Assembly: GCA_958295525.1 (NCBI GenBank)
Contig: OY282355.1
Coordinates: forward strand, 1,675,504 to 1,739,503
Direction of reading: 5' to 3'
Source: an uncultured Dehalococcoidia bacterium
Lineage (GTDB): Bacteria; Chloroflexota; Dehalococcoidia; Lucifugimonadales; Australimonadaceae
DNA: 64,000 nt
How positions within the stretch are numbered: position 1 is the first letter of the stretch; every line of letters starts with the position of its first letter. A program made the position numbers and the translations under genes. Shown in pieces: positions 10,256-20,147 of the stretch. The notes under the pieces are model-generated. The model saw nothing but the letters and a program-made list of their open reading frames with translations. It had not been told where the DNA came from and ran no database searches.

Positions 10256-11701
10256 CTAGAACGGCGCCAAGACGCGCGCCGCCGCCTCAGCCGCTTCCAT
10301 CACCGGGGCGGGATAGACTCCCACGAGCACGGTTCCCGCGAGAAGGAGCCACACGGGAACGGAGGCGGCCACCGGCAGGGGCAGGCGGGATTTCTCCGCA
10401 GCCTCGCCGACGTACATTAGCCGGACGATTCGCAGGTAGTAGTAGAGGGAGACGAGGCTGTTGACGACGGCGACCACCATCAGCCAAGTCAGCCCGCCCT
10501 CCACCGCCGCCGTGAAGAGCAGGAACTTCGTCACGAAGCCTGCGAATATCGGCAGCCCCGCAAGGGAGAACACCGCGGATGCCAGCGTCATCGCCAAGAA
10601 CGGGGAGCGGGAAGCGAGCCCCGCATAGTCCTCGATGTCTTCCTTGCCGGTTTTCGCCTCGACCACGATCACGACGGCGAAAGCCGCGAGGTTCGTGAAA
10701 GCATACCCCGCTAGGTGGAGGAGCGCCGCGCTCGCCCCCGAATCGTTGAGCGCGATGACTCCCACGAGCACAAACCCCACCTGCGCCACGCTGCTGTACG
10801 CCAGCAAACGCTTGATGTTCTCTTGCGCCAGCGCCGTGAGCGTTCCGACCGTCATTGTGAGCGCGGCGAAAATGGCGAGCGGCGTCCGCCATTCATCGAG
10901 CGAGGACGCTCCCGCCTCCGCCAGGAAGCGCAGCGTCAGAGCGAACGCGGCCGCTTTGGAGAGCACGGCGACGAGCGCGGTTACGGGCGTCGGCGCGCCT
11001 TCGTACACGTCGGGCGCCCAGAGGTGGAACGGCGCCATCGAAAGTTTGAAGCCAAGCCCCGCGGTGAACATTGCGAACCCCAGCAGCGCCGTCGGCCTGG
11101 ACAGCGCGCCGATCAGCGAATCCGCGAGGCGGAAACTCGTTTCGCCCACGGCTCCGTAAATCACGCCGATGCCGAAGAGCATCACGGCGGACGAGATGGC
11201 GCCGAGCAGAATGTACTTCACCGCCGCCTCGCCGGAGCGTTTGTCCCCCCGGCCCAGCGCGACCAGCGCGTAGAGGCAGAACGCGAGCAACTCCACCGCG
11301 ATGTAGGCCGTCAGCAATTCCGCCGCGCCGGCCATCAAACTCGCGCCGAGCACGGCGAAGACGACGAGCGCGTAGAACTCGCCCGGATGGTGAATGCGCC
11401 GGTGAACGTAGTCCAACGAGATGAGAACGACGGCTGCGCCGGCGGCGATAGCGAGCGCCTTGAAAAAGAGCGCGTAGTCGTCCACGTAGATCAGGTGGTC
11501 GTAGAGGATCTCCGGCTCGTCCCGCCGGCCGGTCAGCGCGGCGGCGAAGACGGCGGCCAAGCCCAGCAGCGTGAGCGCGGCGAGGGAGCCGTTGCGCGCC
11601 TTCCTCGACCGCCACGGGAGCGCGAAATCGCCCGCGAGCGCAAGCGCGCCGAGACCGGCGAGCATAAACTCGGGAAGCAGAAGCGTGAAATCCACCGGCA
11701 T
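10256..11701 (-). CDS. nuoN: NADH-quinone oxidoreductase subunit N
   Basis: A 481-residue polytopic membrane protein of the Mrp-antiporter-like family, one of the three proton-pumping subunits in the membrane arm of complex I. The typical helix-7/8 region is visible as KYILLGAISSAVMLFGIG with its conserved lysine, followed by LGFKLSMAPFHLWAPDVYEGAPTP and the helix-12 lysine region. ATG at 11701 lies 2 bases past the nuoM stop. It is the last gene of the nuo cluster; a 110-base gap follows before the next gene. Confidence 0.95.
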   Translation of the reverse strand: MPVDFTLLLPEFMLAGLGALALAGDFALPWRSRKARNGSLAALTLLGLAAVFAAALTGRRDEPEILYDHLIYVDDYALFFKALAIAAGAAVVLISLDYVHRRIHHPGEFYALVVFAVLGASLMAGAAELLTAYIAVELLAFCLYALVALGRGDKRSGEAAVKYILLGAISSAVMLFGIGVIYGAVGETSFRLADSLIGALSRPTALLGFAMFTAGLGFKLSMAPFHLWAPDVYEGAPTPVTALVAVLSKAAAFALTLRFLAEAGASSLDEWRTPLAIFAALTMTVGTLTALAQENIKRLLAYSSVAQVGFVLVGVIALNDSGASAALLHLAGYAFTNLAAFAVVIVVEAKTGKEDIEDYAGLASRSPFLAMTLASAVFSLAGLPIFAGFVTKFLLFTAAVEGGLTWLMVVAVVNSLVSLYYYLRIVRLMYVGEAAEKSRLPLPVAASVPVWLLLAGTVLVGVYPAPVMEAAEAAARVLAPF

Positions 11702-11703
11702 CG

Positions 11704-13206
11704 CTACGGAAGACCTCCGAGCACGGCGTCGACGCCGGGCCTGATCACGTCCAAGAACGGCGCGGGCCATACGCCCACGAGCAGGAGCGGAACGGCGAGC
11801 GCGCCCGCCGCCGCTATCTCGCGCGGCGTAAGGTCGGACAGCGCGTCCCATTGCTTGTCGCGCTGCCCGAAGAACACGCGGGCGATGAGGCGCAGGATGT
11901 AGACCGCCGTTATCGCCGCGCCCAGGACGCCGAGCGCGCCCAGCACGGGCTCGGTGCGGAACGCGCCGATGAACACCAGCAATTCCGCGATGAAGCCGCT
12001 CAGTCCCGGCAGGCCGAGCGAGGCGAGCCCCGCTATGACGAAGAAGGCCGACGCCCATCCCATCCGGGAGGCGAGGCCGTTCAGCAGAAGCGTGTCGCGG
12101 GTGTGCGCGCGTTCGTAGATCGCGCCCACGACCGCGAAGAAGAGCGCGGTCATTACGCCGTGCGAGAACATTTGCAGCGTCGCGCCGGTGAGCCCGACGC
12201 TGTCGAGCGTCGCTATGCCCATCAGAACGTAGCCCATATGGCTCACGCTGGAGTAGCCGACGACGTACTTCAGGTCGGTCTGAGCCATTGCGGACACCGC
12301 GCCGTAGACGACGTTCACCGTGCCGAGAATGAACAGCACGAGCGACCAGGCGTCCATTCCCTCCGGCAGAAGCGTCATCCCCACGCGGATGATGCCGAAC
12401 GCGCCGAGTTTCATCAGCACCCCGGCGTGCAGCATGCTCACGGAAGTCGGCGCGGCGACGTGGCCGTCCGGCGACCACGTGTGAAACGGCCAAAGGCCCG
12501 CCAGCAGGCCGAAGCCGACCATCACGAGCGGGAACACTACGCGCTGGAAGTCGCCGGAGAGCGCGCCGTCCTGCGCCGCGTCGCGCAGCGCGATGATGTT
12601 GAACGTGCCGATGTCCGCCCAAACGTAGATGGCGATGACGCCGATCCAGACGAGCACGCTGGCCGCGACGATCATCAGCACGAGTTTGAGCGCGCCGTAC
12701 TCTTTCGTCCGGATGAAATCCTTGAACGTGGAACTGGAGCCCCACACCGCGATCAGCAGGTACATCGGCACGATGGCCAGTTCGTAGAAGAAGAAGAAGA
12801 AGAAGAGGTCGAGCGACGCGAACGTTCCGTAGACCCCCGCGATGAGCACGAACAGCAGAACGTAGTACGTCTTGGCGTCGCGCTCCACGTTCGCGGCGAT
12901 GACCGTTCCGGTGAGCGCGACGATGCCGGTGAGCAGAATCATCGGAGCGGCCACGCCGTCCACTCCCAGCCGGAAGTCTATGCCGACGGACTGCAGCCAC
13001 GGGTAGACCTTCACCATCTGGAAGGTCTCGCCGCCCGCCGAGTAGTCGAACGCGATGAACACCCAAGCCGACCCCGCCATCAGCAGCGCGCCCGAGGCGA
13101 TGCTCACCCCGCGCGTGAGCGTCCGCGCCGACGCGGGGAGCGCGATGAGCGCGGCCGCCGTGAGCATCGGCAGGTAGATCAGCCATTCCAAGAGGCGCTG
13201 CTCCAT
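11704..13206 (-). CDS. nuoM: NADH-quinone oxidoreductase subunit M
   Basis: A 500-residue antiporter-like membrane subunit. Conserved features include LGVDGVAAPMILLT near the N-terminus, FYELAIVPMYLLI with the key helix-5 glutamate, FHTWSPDGHVAAPTSVSMLHAGVLMKLG (quoted here only as the family landmark region, residues ~230-255), and SSVSHMGYVL. It begins with ATG at 13206, 4 bases past the nuoL stop, and ends 2 bases before nuoN, so translation is probably coupled along L-M-N. Confidence 0.95.
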   Translation of the reverse strand: MEQRLLEWLIYLPMLTAAALIALPASARTLTRGVSIASGALLMAGSAWVFIAFDYSAGGETFQMVKVYPWLQSVGIDFRLGVDGVAAPMILLTGIVALTGTVIAANVERDAKTYYVLLFVLIAGVYGTFASLDLFFFFFFYELAIVPMYLLIAVWGSSSTFKDFIRTKEYGALKLVLMIVAASVLVWIGVIAIYVWADIGTFNIIALRDAAQDGALSGDFQRVVFPLVMVGFGLLAGLWPFHTWSPDGHVAAPTSVSMLHAGVLMKLGAFGIIRVGMTLLPEGMDAWSLVLFILGTVNVVYGAVSAMAQTDLKYVVGYSSVSHMGYVLMGIATLDSVGLTGATLQMFSHGVMTALFFAVVGAIYERAHTRDTLLLNGLASRMGWASAFFVIAGLASLGLPGLSGFIAELLVFIGAFRTEPVLGALGVLGAAITAVYILRLIARVFFGQRDKQWDALSDLTPREIAAAGALAVPLLLVGVWPAPFLDVIRPGVDAVLGGLP

Positions 13207-13210
13207 AGCC

Positions 13211-15085
13211 TTACGCTCTCAACCAAAGGAGCAGCGCGAGCGCGGCGACTCCTGCGGCGATGGCTATGCCGTAGTCCGCGAACAAGCCGGTGACGTGGGC
13301 GCGCAGCCGCCGCCCGGTCGCCGCCGTGAGAATGCCGGGGCGGTTCACGCCCTCGTCGTTCACGATTCTCCGGTCGAACCACGCCACGGCCCGGCCGGCG
13401 CCCAAAACAACGTGATCGATCGCCCATTGATAAGCGTGGTCTATGTAGAAGCGCTCGGCGACGATCCGGTGGGCGCGCGCGTAGCGTTCGCGGATTGCGT
13501 CCGTCCGCGACGAGTCGCCGCGTCCGTAGAGCGCGTAGGCGAGCGCGAGCCCTCCAAGCGCCAGCGCGACGCTGACGGCGAACCACAGCGGATTGATCTC
13601 GAATCCGTGCGGCCCGTGGGCGGCGTCGTAGAGGAACGTTCCGATGCCGTCGTAGCCGATGGGCAGCGCGATGAACCCGGTCGTCAGAGCGAGCGCGGCC
13701 AGCAGGCCGAGCGGCAGCGCCATCACCGCAGGCGATTCGCGGACGCCGGCGTTCTCCGGCTTGAGCCGCCCGAAAAACACGACGAGGACGGCGCGGCCCA
13801 TATAGAGCGCGCTCAGCACGATCGCCGCGAGAAAGAGGACGAGGAAGACGGGATTCAGTCCGTCCGCGACGGCGAGGAGGATTTCGTCCTTGCTCCAGAA
13901 GGCGTTGAGCGGCGGCAGCCCGGCGAGCGCGAGCGCGCCGACGATGAACGCGGTCGCCGTTACGGGCATCCGTTTCCGCAAGCCGCCCATTTTGCGGATG
14001 TCCGTCTCGTCGTGGGCGGCGTGCATCACGGACCCCGCCGCGAGGAAGAGCATCGCCTTTGCGACGCCGTGCATCAGCAAATGGAAGATGGCGGCGGTGT
14101 AGCCGCCCGCGCCGAGCGCGAGCATCATAAATCCGAGGTGGCTCATCGTGGAGTAGGCGAGGATGCGCTTGAGGTCGGTCGACACGAGCGCCATCGCCGC
14201 GCCCATCAGCGCCGTCGCGACGCCCACGGAGGCGACGGCGAGTTGCGCGCTCCCCACCGCGTCGTAGAGGGGGAAGAGCCGCGCCACGAGGAACACGCCC
14301 GCCGTGACCATCGTCGCGGCGTGAATCAGCGCGCTGACCGGCGTCGGCCCCTCCATCGCGTCGGGCAGCCAGACGTGCAGCGGGAACTGCGCCGACTTGC
14401 CCATCGCGCCGAAGAAGATGAGGAACGCGCTCGCGGTTACGACGGCCTGATTCACGCCGGAGCCGTCCAGCGCGCCCATAATCGTAGTAATGTCGAACGT
14501 CCCGAACTCGACGACGAGCAGAACGATGCCGATCAGCAAGCCGACGTCGCCGATGCGCGTCGTTACGAACGCCTTTTTCGCGGCCTCCGCCGCCGAGCGG
14601 CGCTCGAACCAAAAGCCGATCAGCAGGTAGGAGCAGAGGCCCACCAACTCCCAAGCGACGTAGAGCAGCAGCAAGTTGTCGGCGAGCACGAGCATCAGCA
14701 TGCTGGCGCTGAACAGCGAGTGCGCGGCGAAGTACCAGCCGATGCGCGGGTCGTCCTTCCCGCCGTGCCGCATATAGCCCAGCGAGTAGACCTGCACCAC
14801 GACCGAGACGAACGTAACGAGGGCGAGCATTACGATGGTCAGCGGGTCGACGATGATTCCCCAGCCGGCCTCCAGCGGCCCGGCGCTGAACCACGCGCGC
14901 GGGAAGTGGTATTCGCCCACGCCCCTGTCCAGCATATCCAGCAGCACGGGCCAAACGGCTGCGAACGCCGCGATGATCGCAAGCACGGAGAGATGCTTGC
15001 CCTGCCCCGGGAGGAAACGGCGGAAAAGGGCGAGGAACGCGAACGCCCCGAAGCCGAACACGGGAATGATCCACGCCTGCTCCAC
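13211..15085 (-). CDS. nuoL: NADH-quinone oxidoreductase subunit L
   Basis: A 624-residue antiporter-like subunit that also carries the long lateral helix of the complex I membrane arm. Landmarks are FVSVVVQVYSLGYM, WELVGLCSYLLIGFW, FPLHVWLPDAMEGPTPVSALIHAATMV (residues ~235-262) and YSTMSHLGFMMLALG. The start is GTG at 15085 (VEQAWIIPVFG), 2 bases after the nuoK stop; the longer in-frame extension runs across nuoK and is not membrane-like. The hydrophobic C-terminus around WIDHV...LLLWLRA fits the usual ending. Confidence 0.94.
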   Translation of the reverse strand: MEQAWIIPVFGFGAFAFLALFRRFLPGQGKHLSVLAIIAAFAAVWPVLLDMLDRGVGEYHFPRAWFSAGPLEAGWGIIVDPLTIVMLALVTFVSVVVQVYSLGYMRHGGKDDPRIGWYFAAHSLFSASMLMLVLADNLLLLYVAWELVGLCSYLLIGFWFERRSAAEAAKKAFVTTRIGDVGLLIGIVLLVVEFGTFDITTIMGALDGSGVNQAVVTASAFLIFFGAMGKSAQFPLHVWLPDAMEGPTPVSALIHAATMVTAGVFLVARLFPLYDAVGSAQLAVASVGVATALMGAAMALVSTDLKRILAYSTMSHLGFMMLALGAGGYTAAIFHLLMHGVAKAMLFLAAGSVMHAAHDETDIRKMGGLRKRMPVTATAFIVGALALAGLPPLNAFWSKDEILLAVADGLNPVFLVLFLAAIVLSALYMGRAVLVVFFGRLKPENAGVRESPAVMALPLGLLAALALTTGFIALPIGYDGIGTFLYDAAHGPHGFEINPLWFAVSVALALGGLALAYALYGRGDSSRTDAIRERYARAHRIVAERFYIDHAYQWAIDHVVLGAGRAVAWFDRRIVNDEGVNRPGILTAATGRRLRAHVTGLFADYGIAIAAGVAALALLLWLRA

Positions 15086-15087
15086 GC

Positions 15088-15399
15088 CTAGCCCCTCATC
15101 ACGTCGATTTCGTCCATATTCACGGTGCCCCGGCTCCTGAACAGGCGCATCACGATGGCCAGCGCGAGGCCGACCTCCGCGGCCGCAATCGTAATGACGA
15201 ACACGGCGATGACTTGCCCCGTGGAACTCTCGAACCCCCGAAAGGCGGCGACGGCGACGACGTAGACGTTCACCGCGTTGAGCATCAGTTCGATGGACAT
15301 CAGGACGAGGACGGCGCTTCTTCTGGCCAGCACGCCGTACAGGCCGATGCAAAAGAGCGCGGCGCTCAGCAGTTGGAAGTGCAGCAGTTGCAGGGTCAC
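15088..15399 (-). CDS. nuoK: NADH-quinone oxidoreductase subunit K
   Basis: A 103-residue three-helix subunit. The conserved acidic residues in membrane helices 2 and 3 are present in MSIELMLNAVN and AAAEVGLALAIV. The start is GTG at 15399, overlapping the nuoJ stop as GTGA. This was chosen because the sequence from it aligns with the family and upstream codons lie in nuoJ. Confidence 0.94.
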   Translation of the reverse strand: MTLQLLHFQLLSAALFCIGLYGVLARRSAVLVLMSIELMLNAVNVYVVAVAAFRGFESSTGQVIAVFVITIAAAEVGLALAIVMRLFRSRGTVNMDEIDVMRG

Positions 15400-15983
15400 G
15401 CGCCCCTCCGGCGGCGCTCGCCGCGCCGCGAGCGGGGCGTTCGGGCGGGCTCGTCTCCGTCCGGTTCGCCGGTTTCCGGGAACGTTTCGTCTTCCTCGCG
15501 CCCCGCCCGCCCGATCACGACCGCGCCGACGAGCGCGACCAGCAGAACGAGCGACGCGATCTCGAACGGAACGGCCCAGACGACGAACAAGTCCTCCGCC
15601 AGCGTTCGGAACGGAACGGAGACGCGGGTCGTCGAGTTGAACCAAGCGGAGTCCGCGACGAACGCCGCCGCCATAACGCCGAACAGCGCCGCCGCCGCGA
15701 GCGCCGCGAACGGGCGGCGGCGCGTGTCCGACTCGCCGAGATGCTCGCTTGCGCGCGTCAGCATCAGCGCGAAGAGAATAACGATGATCACGGCCCCGCC
15801 GTAGATCAGCAGTTGCACCAGCGCGAGGAACTCGGCGTAGAGGAGAACGAACACGCCGGCCACCGCCCCCATCGCCGCAAGCAGAAAGAGCGCCGCGTGC
15901 ACGATGTTTCGGGACGTCACGACGCCGAACGCGGCGAACAGCGTTACGGCGGCGGCGGCGAAGAACAGCAGCATAGAGGCCAC
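15396..15983 (-). CDS. nuoJ: NADH-quinone oxidoreductase subunit J
   Basis: A 195-residue membrane subunit with five hydrophobic segments. HAALFLLAAMGAVAGVFVLL and VQLLIYGGAVIIVILFALML are the family landmarks, the latter including the pi-bulge helix involved in coupling. The C-terminus adds an Arg-rich, acidic cytoplasmic tail. ATG at 15983 follows the nuoI stop by 2 bases, and its stop overlaps the nuoK start. Confidence 0.93.
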   Translation of the reverse strand: MASMLLFFAAAAVTLFAAFGVVTSRNIVHAALFLLAAMGAVAGVFVLLYAEFLALVQLLIYGGAVIIVILFALMLTRASEHLGESDTRRRPFAALAAAALFGVMAAAFVADSAWFNSTTRVSVPFRTLAEDLFVVWAVPFEIASLVLLVALVGAVVIGRAGREEDETFPETGEPDGDEPARTPRSRRGERRRRGA

Positions 15984-15985
15984 GG

Positions 15986-16537
15986 CTACGCGCTCTCCTC
16001 ATTCCCGCCGGAGGCTGGCGCCGCAGGCGCCGCCGCCGCCTTTTTCGCCAGCGCGGCCCCCGCCGAGTTTTTCTCGGGGTTGGCGGGCGTCCAGCCGCTC
16101 GTCTCCACGTACCGCTTGCCCTGCTCGAGCAAAAGCGTCAGGTCGGCCCGCGCCCCGGCGCGGGCGTAACTCGCCAACTCGTGCTCGTAAGACATCTCTA
16201 TCGCGTCGAACGAGCAGACGTCCACGCAAATCCCGCAGAGGATGCAGCGGTTCAGGTTGATCTCGAATTCCTCGATGATCTTGCGGCGGTGGCTCGAGCC
16301 GTCCGCGAACTTGGGGTTGTCATGCATCTGCGCGCTCATGCACTGCGTGGGGCACTCCCTGACGCAGACCATGCAGCCGGTGCAGAACGGCTCGTCCGCC
16401 GTGTCGTCGGTGAGCAGCGCGGGGAAGCCCATATAGCGCTCCTGCACCGGCATGTGCTGCTCCGGATAGTGCGCGGTCACCGGCCGCCTCAGCAGCCAGC
16501 GCGCGGTCGTAAGCAAGCCTCGCATCGTCCCGATCAT
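15986..16537 (-). CDS. nuoI: NADH-quinone oxidoreductase subunit I (2 x [4Fe-4S])
   Basis: A 183-residue peripheral-arm ferredoxin-like subunit that passes electrons to NuoB. The two cluster motifs are Cys52/55/58/62 (CTGCMVCVRECP) and Cys98/101/104/108 (CILCGICVDVCS). An Ala/Lys-rich tail of about 25 residues extends the C-terminus. ATG at 16537 overlaps the nuoH stop as ATGA. Confidence 0.95.
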   Translation of the reverse strand: MIGTMRGLLTTARWLLRRPVTAHYPEQHMPVQERYMGFPALLTDDTADEPFCTGCMVCVRECPTQCMSAQMHDNPKFADGSSHRRKIIEEFEINLNRCILCGICVDVCSFDAIEMSYEHELASYARAGARADLTLLLEQGKRYVETSGWTPANPEKNSAGAALAKKAAAAPAAPASGGNEESA

Positions 16538-17781
16538 GCTTGCGTCCTCTCCCGTCTGCGGCTCGGCTCGACCGCGACGGCGCGCTGGGCGTAACGCTTC
16601 GCCGTCGCCACGGCGCCGCTGCGCTGCGCGCGCAATTGCACGGCGACCGCCGCGCCAAGCGCCGCGAGGGACATCAGCGTGAGCGTCCAAACCGGCCATT
16701 CGTAGAAGCGCTGAACCGCCACGGCGATCACGCTCACGAACCCAAGCGGAATGAGCGCTTTCCATCCCACCATCATCAACTGGTCTATCCGCAGGCGCGG
16801 GAACGTCGCCCGCACCCAGAAGATGACGACCGCGAGCAGATACGTCTTGCCGAGGAACAACGCGACCGCCGCCGCCTGCCCAAGATCGCCGAACGGCCAC
16901 GTCCAGCCGCCCAAGAAGAGAAGCGCGCCAAGCGCGGCGACGACGAACGTGTTGACGTACTCCGCGAGGAAGAACACCGCCCAGTGCGCTCCGCTGTACT
17001 CCACGAACGGCCCGCCGACCACCTCGGACTCGGCGAAATAGATGTCGAACGGCGTTCTGCCGACCTCCGCGAGGCCGGCGATGAAGAACACCGCGAACGC
17101 GAGCGGCGCCAGCGCGATGTAGGGAACGCTCGCCTGCGCGTCCACGACGTCCGTGAAGCGCATCGAGCCCGCGAGCATAACGACGCTCAGCGCGCCGAGG
17201 ATGAGCGGTATCTCGTAACTCACCAACTGCGCCGCGGAGCGGAACCCGCCCAGGATGGCGTACTTGCTGTTGGAACTCCAGCCCGCCAAAATCAGCCCCA
17301 CGATGCCGAGCACGGAGACCGCGATGAAGAAGAAGACCCCCAAGTCGAGATTCCGCACCACGAGGTCGCGGCTGAGGGGGATCGTGAGCCAAACGACGAA
17401 ACTGGGGACGAACACCAAAATCGGGGCGGCGTAGAAAATCGCTTTGGATGACGCGCCCGGCGAGACGTCCTCTTTCGTGACGAGTTTGATGGCGTCGGCG
17501 ATGGGCTGCAAAAGGCCGAACGGGCCGACCCGCGTCGGGCCGACGCGCCCTTGCATCCGCCCCAACTGCTTGCGCTCCAGCCACACGAGCGAGACGCCGA
17601 GCATCGTCACCAGCGTCAGGAGGGCGAGGAGCGCGAGCGCGAGCCGCCCCGCCGTAAGCGGCGTGACCGCGTCGCCAGGGTCGCCGAGCAGCGCGAGCGC
17701 GAGGGCGAACAGCGCGAGCAGTCCGGCGAGCGCGCCCGCCATAACCAGCGCGATCAGCAACTGAACGGGCCTCGACTTCAC
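16534..17781 (-). CDS. nuoH: NADH-quinone oxidoreductase subunit H
   Basis: A 415-residue membrane subunit that forms part of the quinone chamber. Landmarks are [20 protein letters not shown] (residues ~67-86), [15 protein letters not shown], and the acidic loop [22 protein letters not shown] region near residue 250. GTG at 17781 overlaps the nuoD stop as GTGA. The upstream in-frame sequence belongs to nuoD in another frame and was excluded. The C-terminus is longer and more basic than in short NuoH proteins. Confidence 0.95.
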   Translation of the reverse strand: MKSRPVQLLIALVMAGALAGLLALFALALALLGDPGDAVTPLTAGRLALALLALLTLVTMLGVSLVWLERKQLGRMQGRVGPTRVGPFGLLQPIADAIKLVTKEDVSPGASSKAIFYAAPILVFVPSFVVWLTIPLSRDLVVRNLDLGVFFFIAVSVLGIVGLILAGWSSNSKYAILGGFRSAAQLVSYEIPLILGALSVVMLAGSMRFTDVVDAQASVPYIALAPLAFAVFFIAGLAEVGRTPFDIYFAESEVVGGPFVEYSGAHWAVFFLAEYVNTFVVAALGALLFLGGWTWPFGDLGQAAAVALFLGKTYLLAVVIFWVRATFPRLRIDQLMMVGWKALIPLGFVSVIAVAVQRFYEWPVWTLTLMSLAALGAAVAVQLRAQRSGAVATAKRYAQRAVAVEPSRRRERTQA

Positions 17782-18890
17782 CTGTCCACCTCGCCGAGCA
17801 CGATGTCCAGCGAGCCCAGAATCGCAACCGCGTCCGCGATGTAGGCGCCCCGCATCATCGGGCGGAGCGCGACGAGATTGCAGAACGAGGGCGGCCGCAC
17901 CTTGACGCGGTACGGCTTGTCCGTGCCGTCGCTCACCAGAAAGACGCCGATGTCGCCGCGCGGATTCTCCCCGTGCACGTACACCTCGCCTTTGGGCGGC
18001 CTGGCGATGCGGCGCATCTGAGCCATCACCGGGCCATCCTCCATCTGATCGAGGCACTGCCTGACCATCGAGACGGATTCGTAGCACTCCAACACGCGCA
18101 TATAGTACCTGTCCCAGCAGTCGCCGTTCTCCCCGACCGGAACCTTGTAGGAGAGATAAGGATAGACCTCGTAGGGGTAATCCTTGCGGACGTCGTAAGC
18201 GACGCCGCTCGCGCGCAGGCTAGGGCCGGTCAACCCGCAGGAGAGCGCGGAGGGAGCGTCTATGACCCCCACGCCGCGCGTCCGGGCGAGGAACACTTCG
18301 TTGAACGTGAGGAGGCGGTCAATCTCGGCGACGCCGCGCTCCGCGTCGTCCAGCAGCGCTCGGACGCGCGGCGCGAAGCCGGGCGGCGCGTCCTCTTTCA
18401 CCCCGCCGATGCGGATGAAGTTGTGCATCATCCGCGCGCCGGTCACGGATTCGAACAGGTTCTGGATCCGCTCGCGCTCGCGGAACCCGTACATAATCGG
18501 CGTCATCCCGCCCAGGTCTATCGCGTAGGTTCCGATGAAGAGAAGGTGGCTCGCCAAGCGGTTCAGTTCGGCGAGGATCGTCCGAATGTACTGCGCGCGC
18601 TCCGGAGGCTCGACGCCCATCAGCCGCTCGGCGGCCCGGCAGAAGATCAGTTCGTTGTTGAGGTTCGACACGTAGTCGAGCCGGTCGAAGAGCGTGACGA
18701 CCTGCCCGTAACTCTCGTGCTCCGCGAGTTTCTCGGATCCCCGGTGCAGGTAGCCGATGTGGGGCGTCACGTCCACGACGCGCTCCCCGTCCACCGTGAG
18801 AACCATCCTGAACACGCCGTGGGTCGCCGGATGCTGCGGCCCCATATTCAGCATCATATCGACGGTTTCGTATGCCGCTTGCGTTCGCAT
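17778..18890 (-). CDS. nuoD: NADH-quinone oxidoreductase subunit D (49-kDa)
   Basis: A 370-residue catalytic-core subunit that lines the quinone site together with NuoB. The N-terminal quinone-site motif GPQHPATHGVFR includes the conserved His. HIGYLHRGSEKLAEH, LNRLASHLLFIGTYAIDLG and the C-terminal RVKVRPPSFCNLVAL also match. It is a separate gene, not the nuoCD fusion of enterobacteria. ATG at 18890 (MRTQAAYETV) follows nuoC by 11 bases; it is slightly shorter than many homologues but covers all motifs. Confidence 0.95.
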   Translation of the reverse strand: MRTQAAYETVDMMLNMGPQHPATHGVFRMVLTVDGERVVDVTPHIGYLHRGSEKLAEHESYGQVVTLFDRLDYVSNLNNELIFCRAAERLMGVEPPERAQYIRTILAELNRLASHLLFIGTYAIDLGGMTPIMYGFRERERIQNLFESVTGARMMHNFIRIGGVKEDAPPGFAPRVRALLDDAERGVAEIDRLLTFNEVFLARTRGVGVIDAPSALSCGLTGPSLRASGVAYDVRKDYPYEVYPYLSYKVPVGENGDCWDRYYMRVLECYESVSMVRQCLDQMEDGPVMAQMRRIARPPKGEVYVHGENPRGDIGVFLVSDGTDKPYRVKVRPPSFCNLVALRPMMRGAYIADAVAILGSLDIVLGEVDR

Positions 18891-18901
18891 CGCGCCGCCT
18901 G

Positions 18902-19459
18902 CTACCACTCCTCGTAGTCGTGAAGAGGGAAACTCCTGAGCCCGGGATGCCCCTCGAAGCCTTCGTAGAGCAGCAGAGGCGAGAGGTCGGGGTTGCCGGC
19001 GAACTCCACGCCGAACAAGTCGCGCGTCTCCCGCTCGTGCCAGCCCGCCGCCTCCCAGATGCCCGTGAGCGAGTCCACTCGCGCGTCGTCCGGCGGAACG
19101 TCCACCTTCAGCATCGCCTTGTGCCCGCGGGCCAGCGAGAACAAGACGTAGTTCAACTCGATGCGCTCCTCGTAATCCACCGCCGCTAGGCAATGGAGCA
19201 TATCCATGCCGAGATTCGGGCTGGACGCGCAGGCCGAGGCCGCCCGCGCGAGATGCTCGCGGTCAACCCGCGCCCACGGAACGTCGTCCCGTCCGCCGGA
19301 CGCGACCATCATATCCCGAAGCGCCAGCCGGAGCGCGCCCGCAGTGCGCTCGCCGCTCGGGCTCAGCGTCTCCTCCGCTATTTCGACCGGCGGGCCCCGG
19401 TGAGCGGCCGGGCGCGGCGCGGCTTGCTCCTGGTCGCCGGCGGGGGGCTGCTCAGTCAT
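18902..19459 (-). CDS. nuoC: NADH-quinone oxidoreductase subunit C (30-kDa)
   Basis: A 185-residue peripheral-arm subunit. The signature near the C-terminus, [19 protein letters not shown] followed by [18 protein letters not shown], is the family hallmark. The first ~45 residues are Pro/Ala/Gln-rich and probably disordered. ATG at 19459 overlaps the end of nuoB by 8 bases. Confidence 0.93.
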   Translation of the reverse strand: MTEQPPAGDQEQAAPRPAAHRGPPVEIAEETLSPSGERTAGALRLALRDMMVASGGRDDVPWARVDREHLARAASACASSPNLGMDMLHCLAAVDYEERIELNYVLFSLARGHKAMLKVDVPPDDARVDSLTGIWEAAGWHERETRDLFGVEFAGNPDLSPLLLYEGFEGHPGLRSFPLHDYEEW

Positions 19460-20147
19460 TCGCCGCCTCGCCGCCGGAACCGGAAGCCGCAGGCGGATCC
19501 CCCGCCACTACGGGCGCGCTGCGCCTGCCTTCCTTCGCGTCGCGCTTGATCTTCTCCTGCAGTTTCACGATTCCGTCCATCAGCGCCTCGGGCCGCGGGG
19601 GGCAGCCGGGCACGTAGACGTCCACCGGCACGAGATGGTCCACGCCCATCACGACGCTGTAGGAGCGGTAGTACGGCCCGCCGCTCGTCGCGCAGGTTCC
19701 CATTGCGATCACCCACTTCGGGTCGGGCATCTGCTCGTAGAGCAATTTGATCGGGTCCGCCATCTTCTTCACCACCGTCCCCGCGACGATCATCACGTCG
19801 GACTGGCGCGGCGACGGCCACGTGACGACGCCGAACCGGTCGAGATCGTGGTGGGCCATATGCGTCGAGATCATCTCGATGGCGCAACAGGCCAGCCCGA
19901 ACGTGAGCGTCCACAGCGAGTTGCTCCTGCCGAGCGCCGCCAGTTCGTCCAGTTTCGCCGTCACGACCCCGGGCGCCGCGCCCTTGATGAGGTTCGCGGC
20001 GGGCCGGTTGCCTTTGCCGGAGGAAACCGCGCCGCCCTCGGGCGAATCGAAGAAGCGCCCCTTCTCCGGCCTCTCCCAAGAGGACGGACGGAACAACGGC
20101 GCCTCGGCCCCGCGCTCTATTTCCAACGCAGCGCCCCCTTTCGCCAT
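19452..20147 (-). CDS. nuoB: NADH-quinone oxidoreductase subunit B (N2 cluster)
   Basis: The subunit holding the terminal [4Fe-4S] cluster N2. Its ligands are Cys87-Cys88 (GLACCAIEM), Cys152 (MGTCATSGG) and Cys182 (PGCPPRPE). From ATG at 20147 it has 231 residues, with N- and C-terminal extensions beyond the ~160-residue core. That ATG sits 31 bases inside nuoA with no ribosome site. A TTG at 20126 has AAGGGGG in front at good spacing and may be the true start. The core call is secure; the exact start is not. Confidence 0.94.
   Translation of the reverse strand: MAKGGAALEIERGAEAPLFRPSSWERPEKGRFFDSPEGGAVSSGKGNRPAANLIKGAAPGVVTAKLDELAALGRSNSLWTLTFGLACCAIEMISTHMAHHDLDRFGVVTWPSPRQSDVMIVAGTVVKKMADPIKLLYEQMPDPKWVIAMGTCATSGGPYYRSYSVVMGVDHLVPVDVYVPGCPPRPEALMDGIVKLQEKIKRDAKEGRRSAPVVAGDPPAASGSGGEAAND

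Noticed and set aside
11702-13186. An apparent 976-residue protein that extends nuoN upstream through nuoM
   Set aside because: The extra part is an Arg-rich alternative frame of nuoM; the genuine NuoN starts at 11701.
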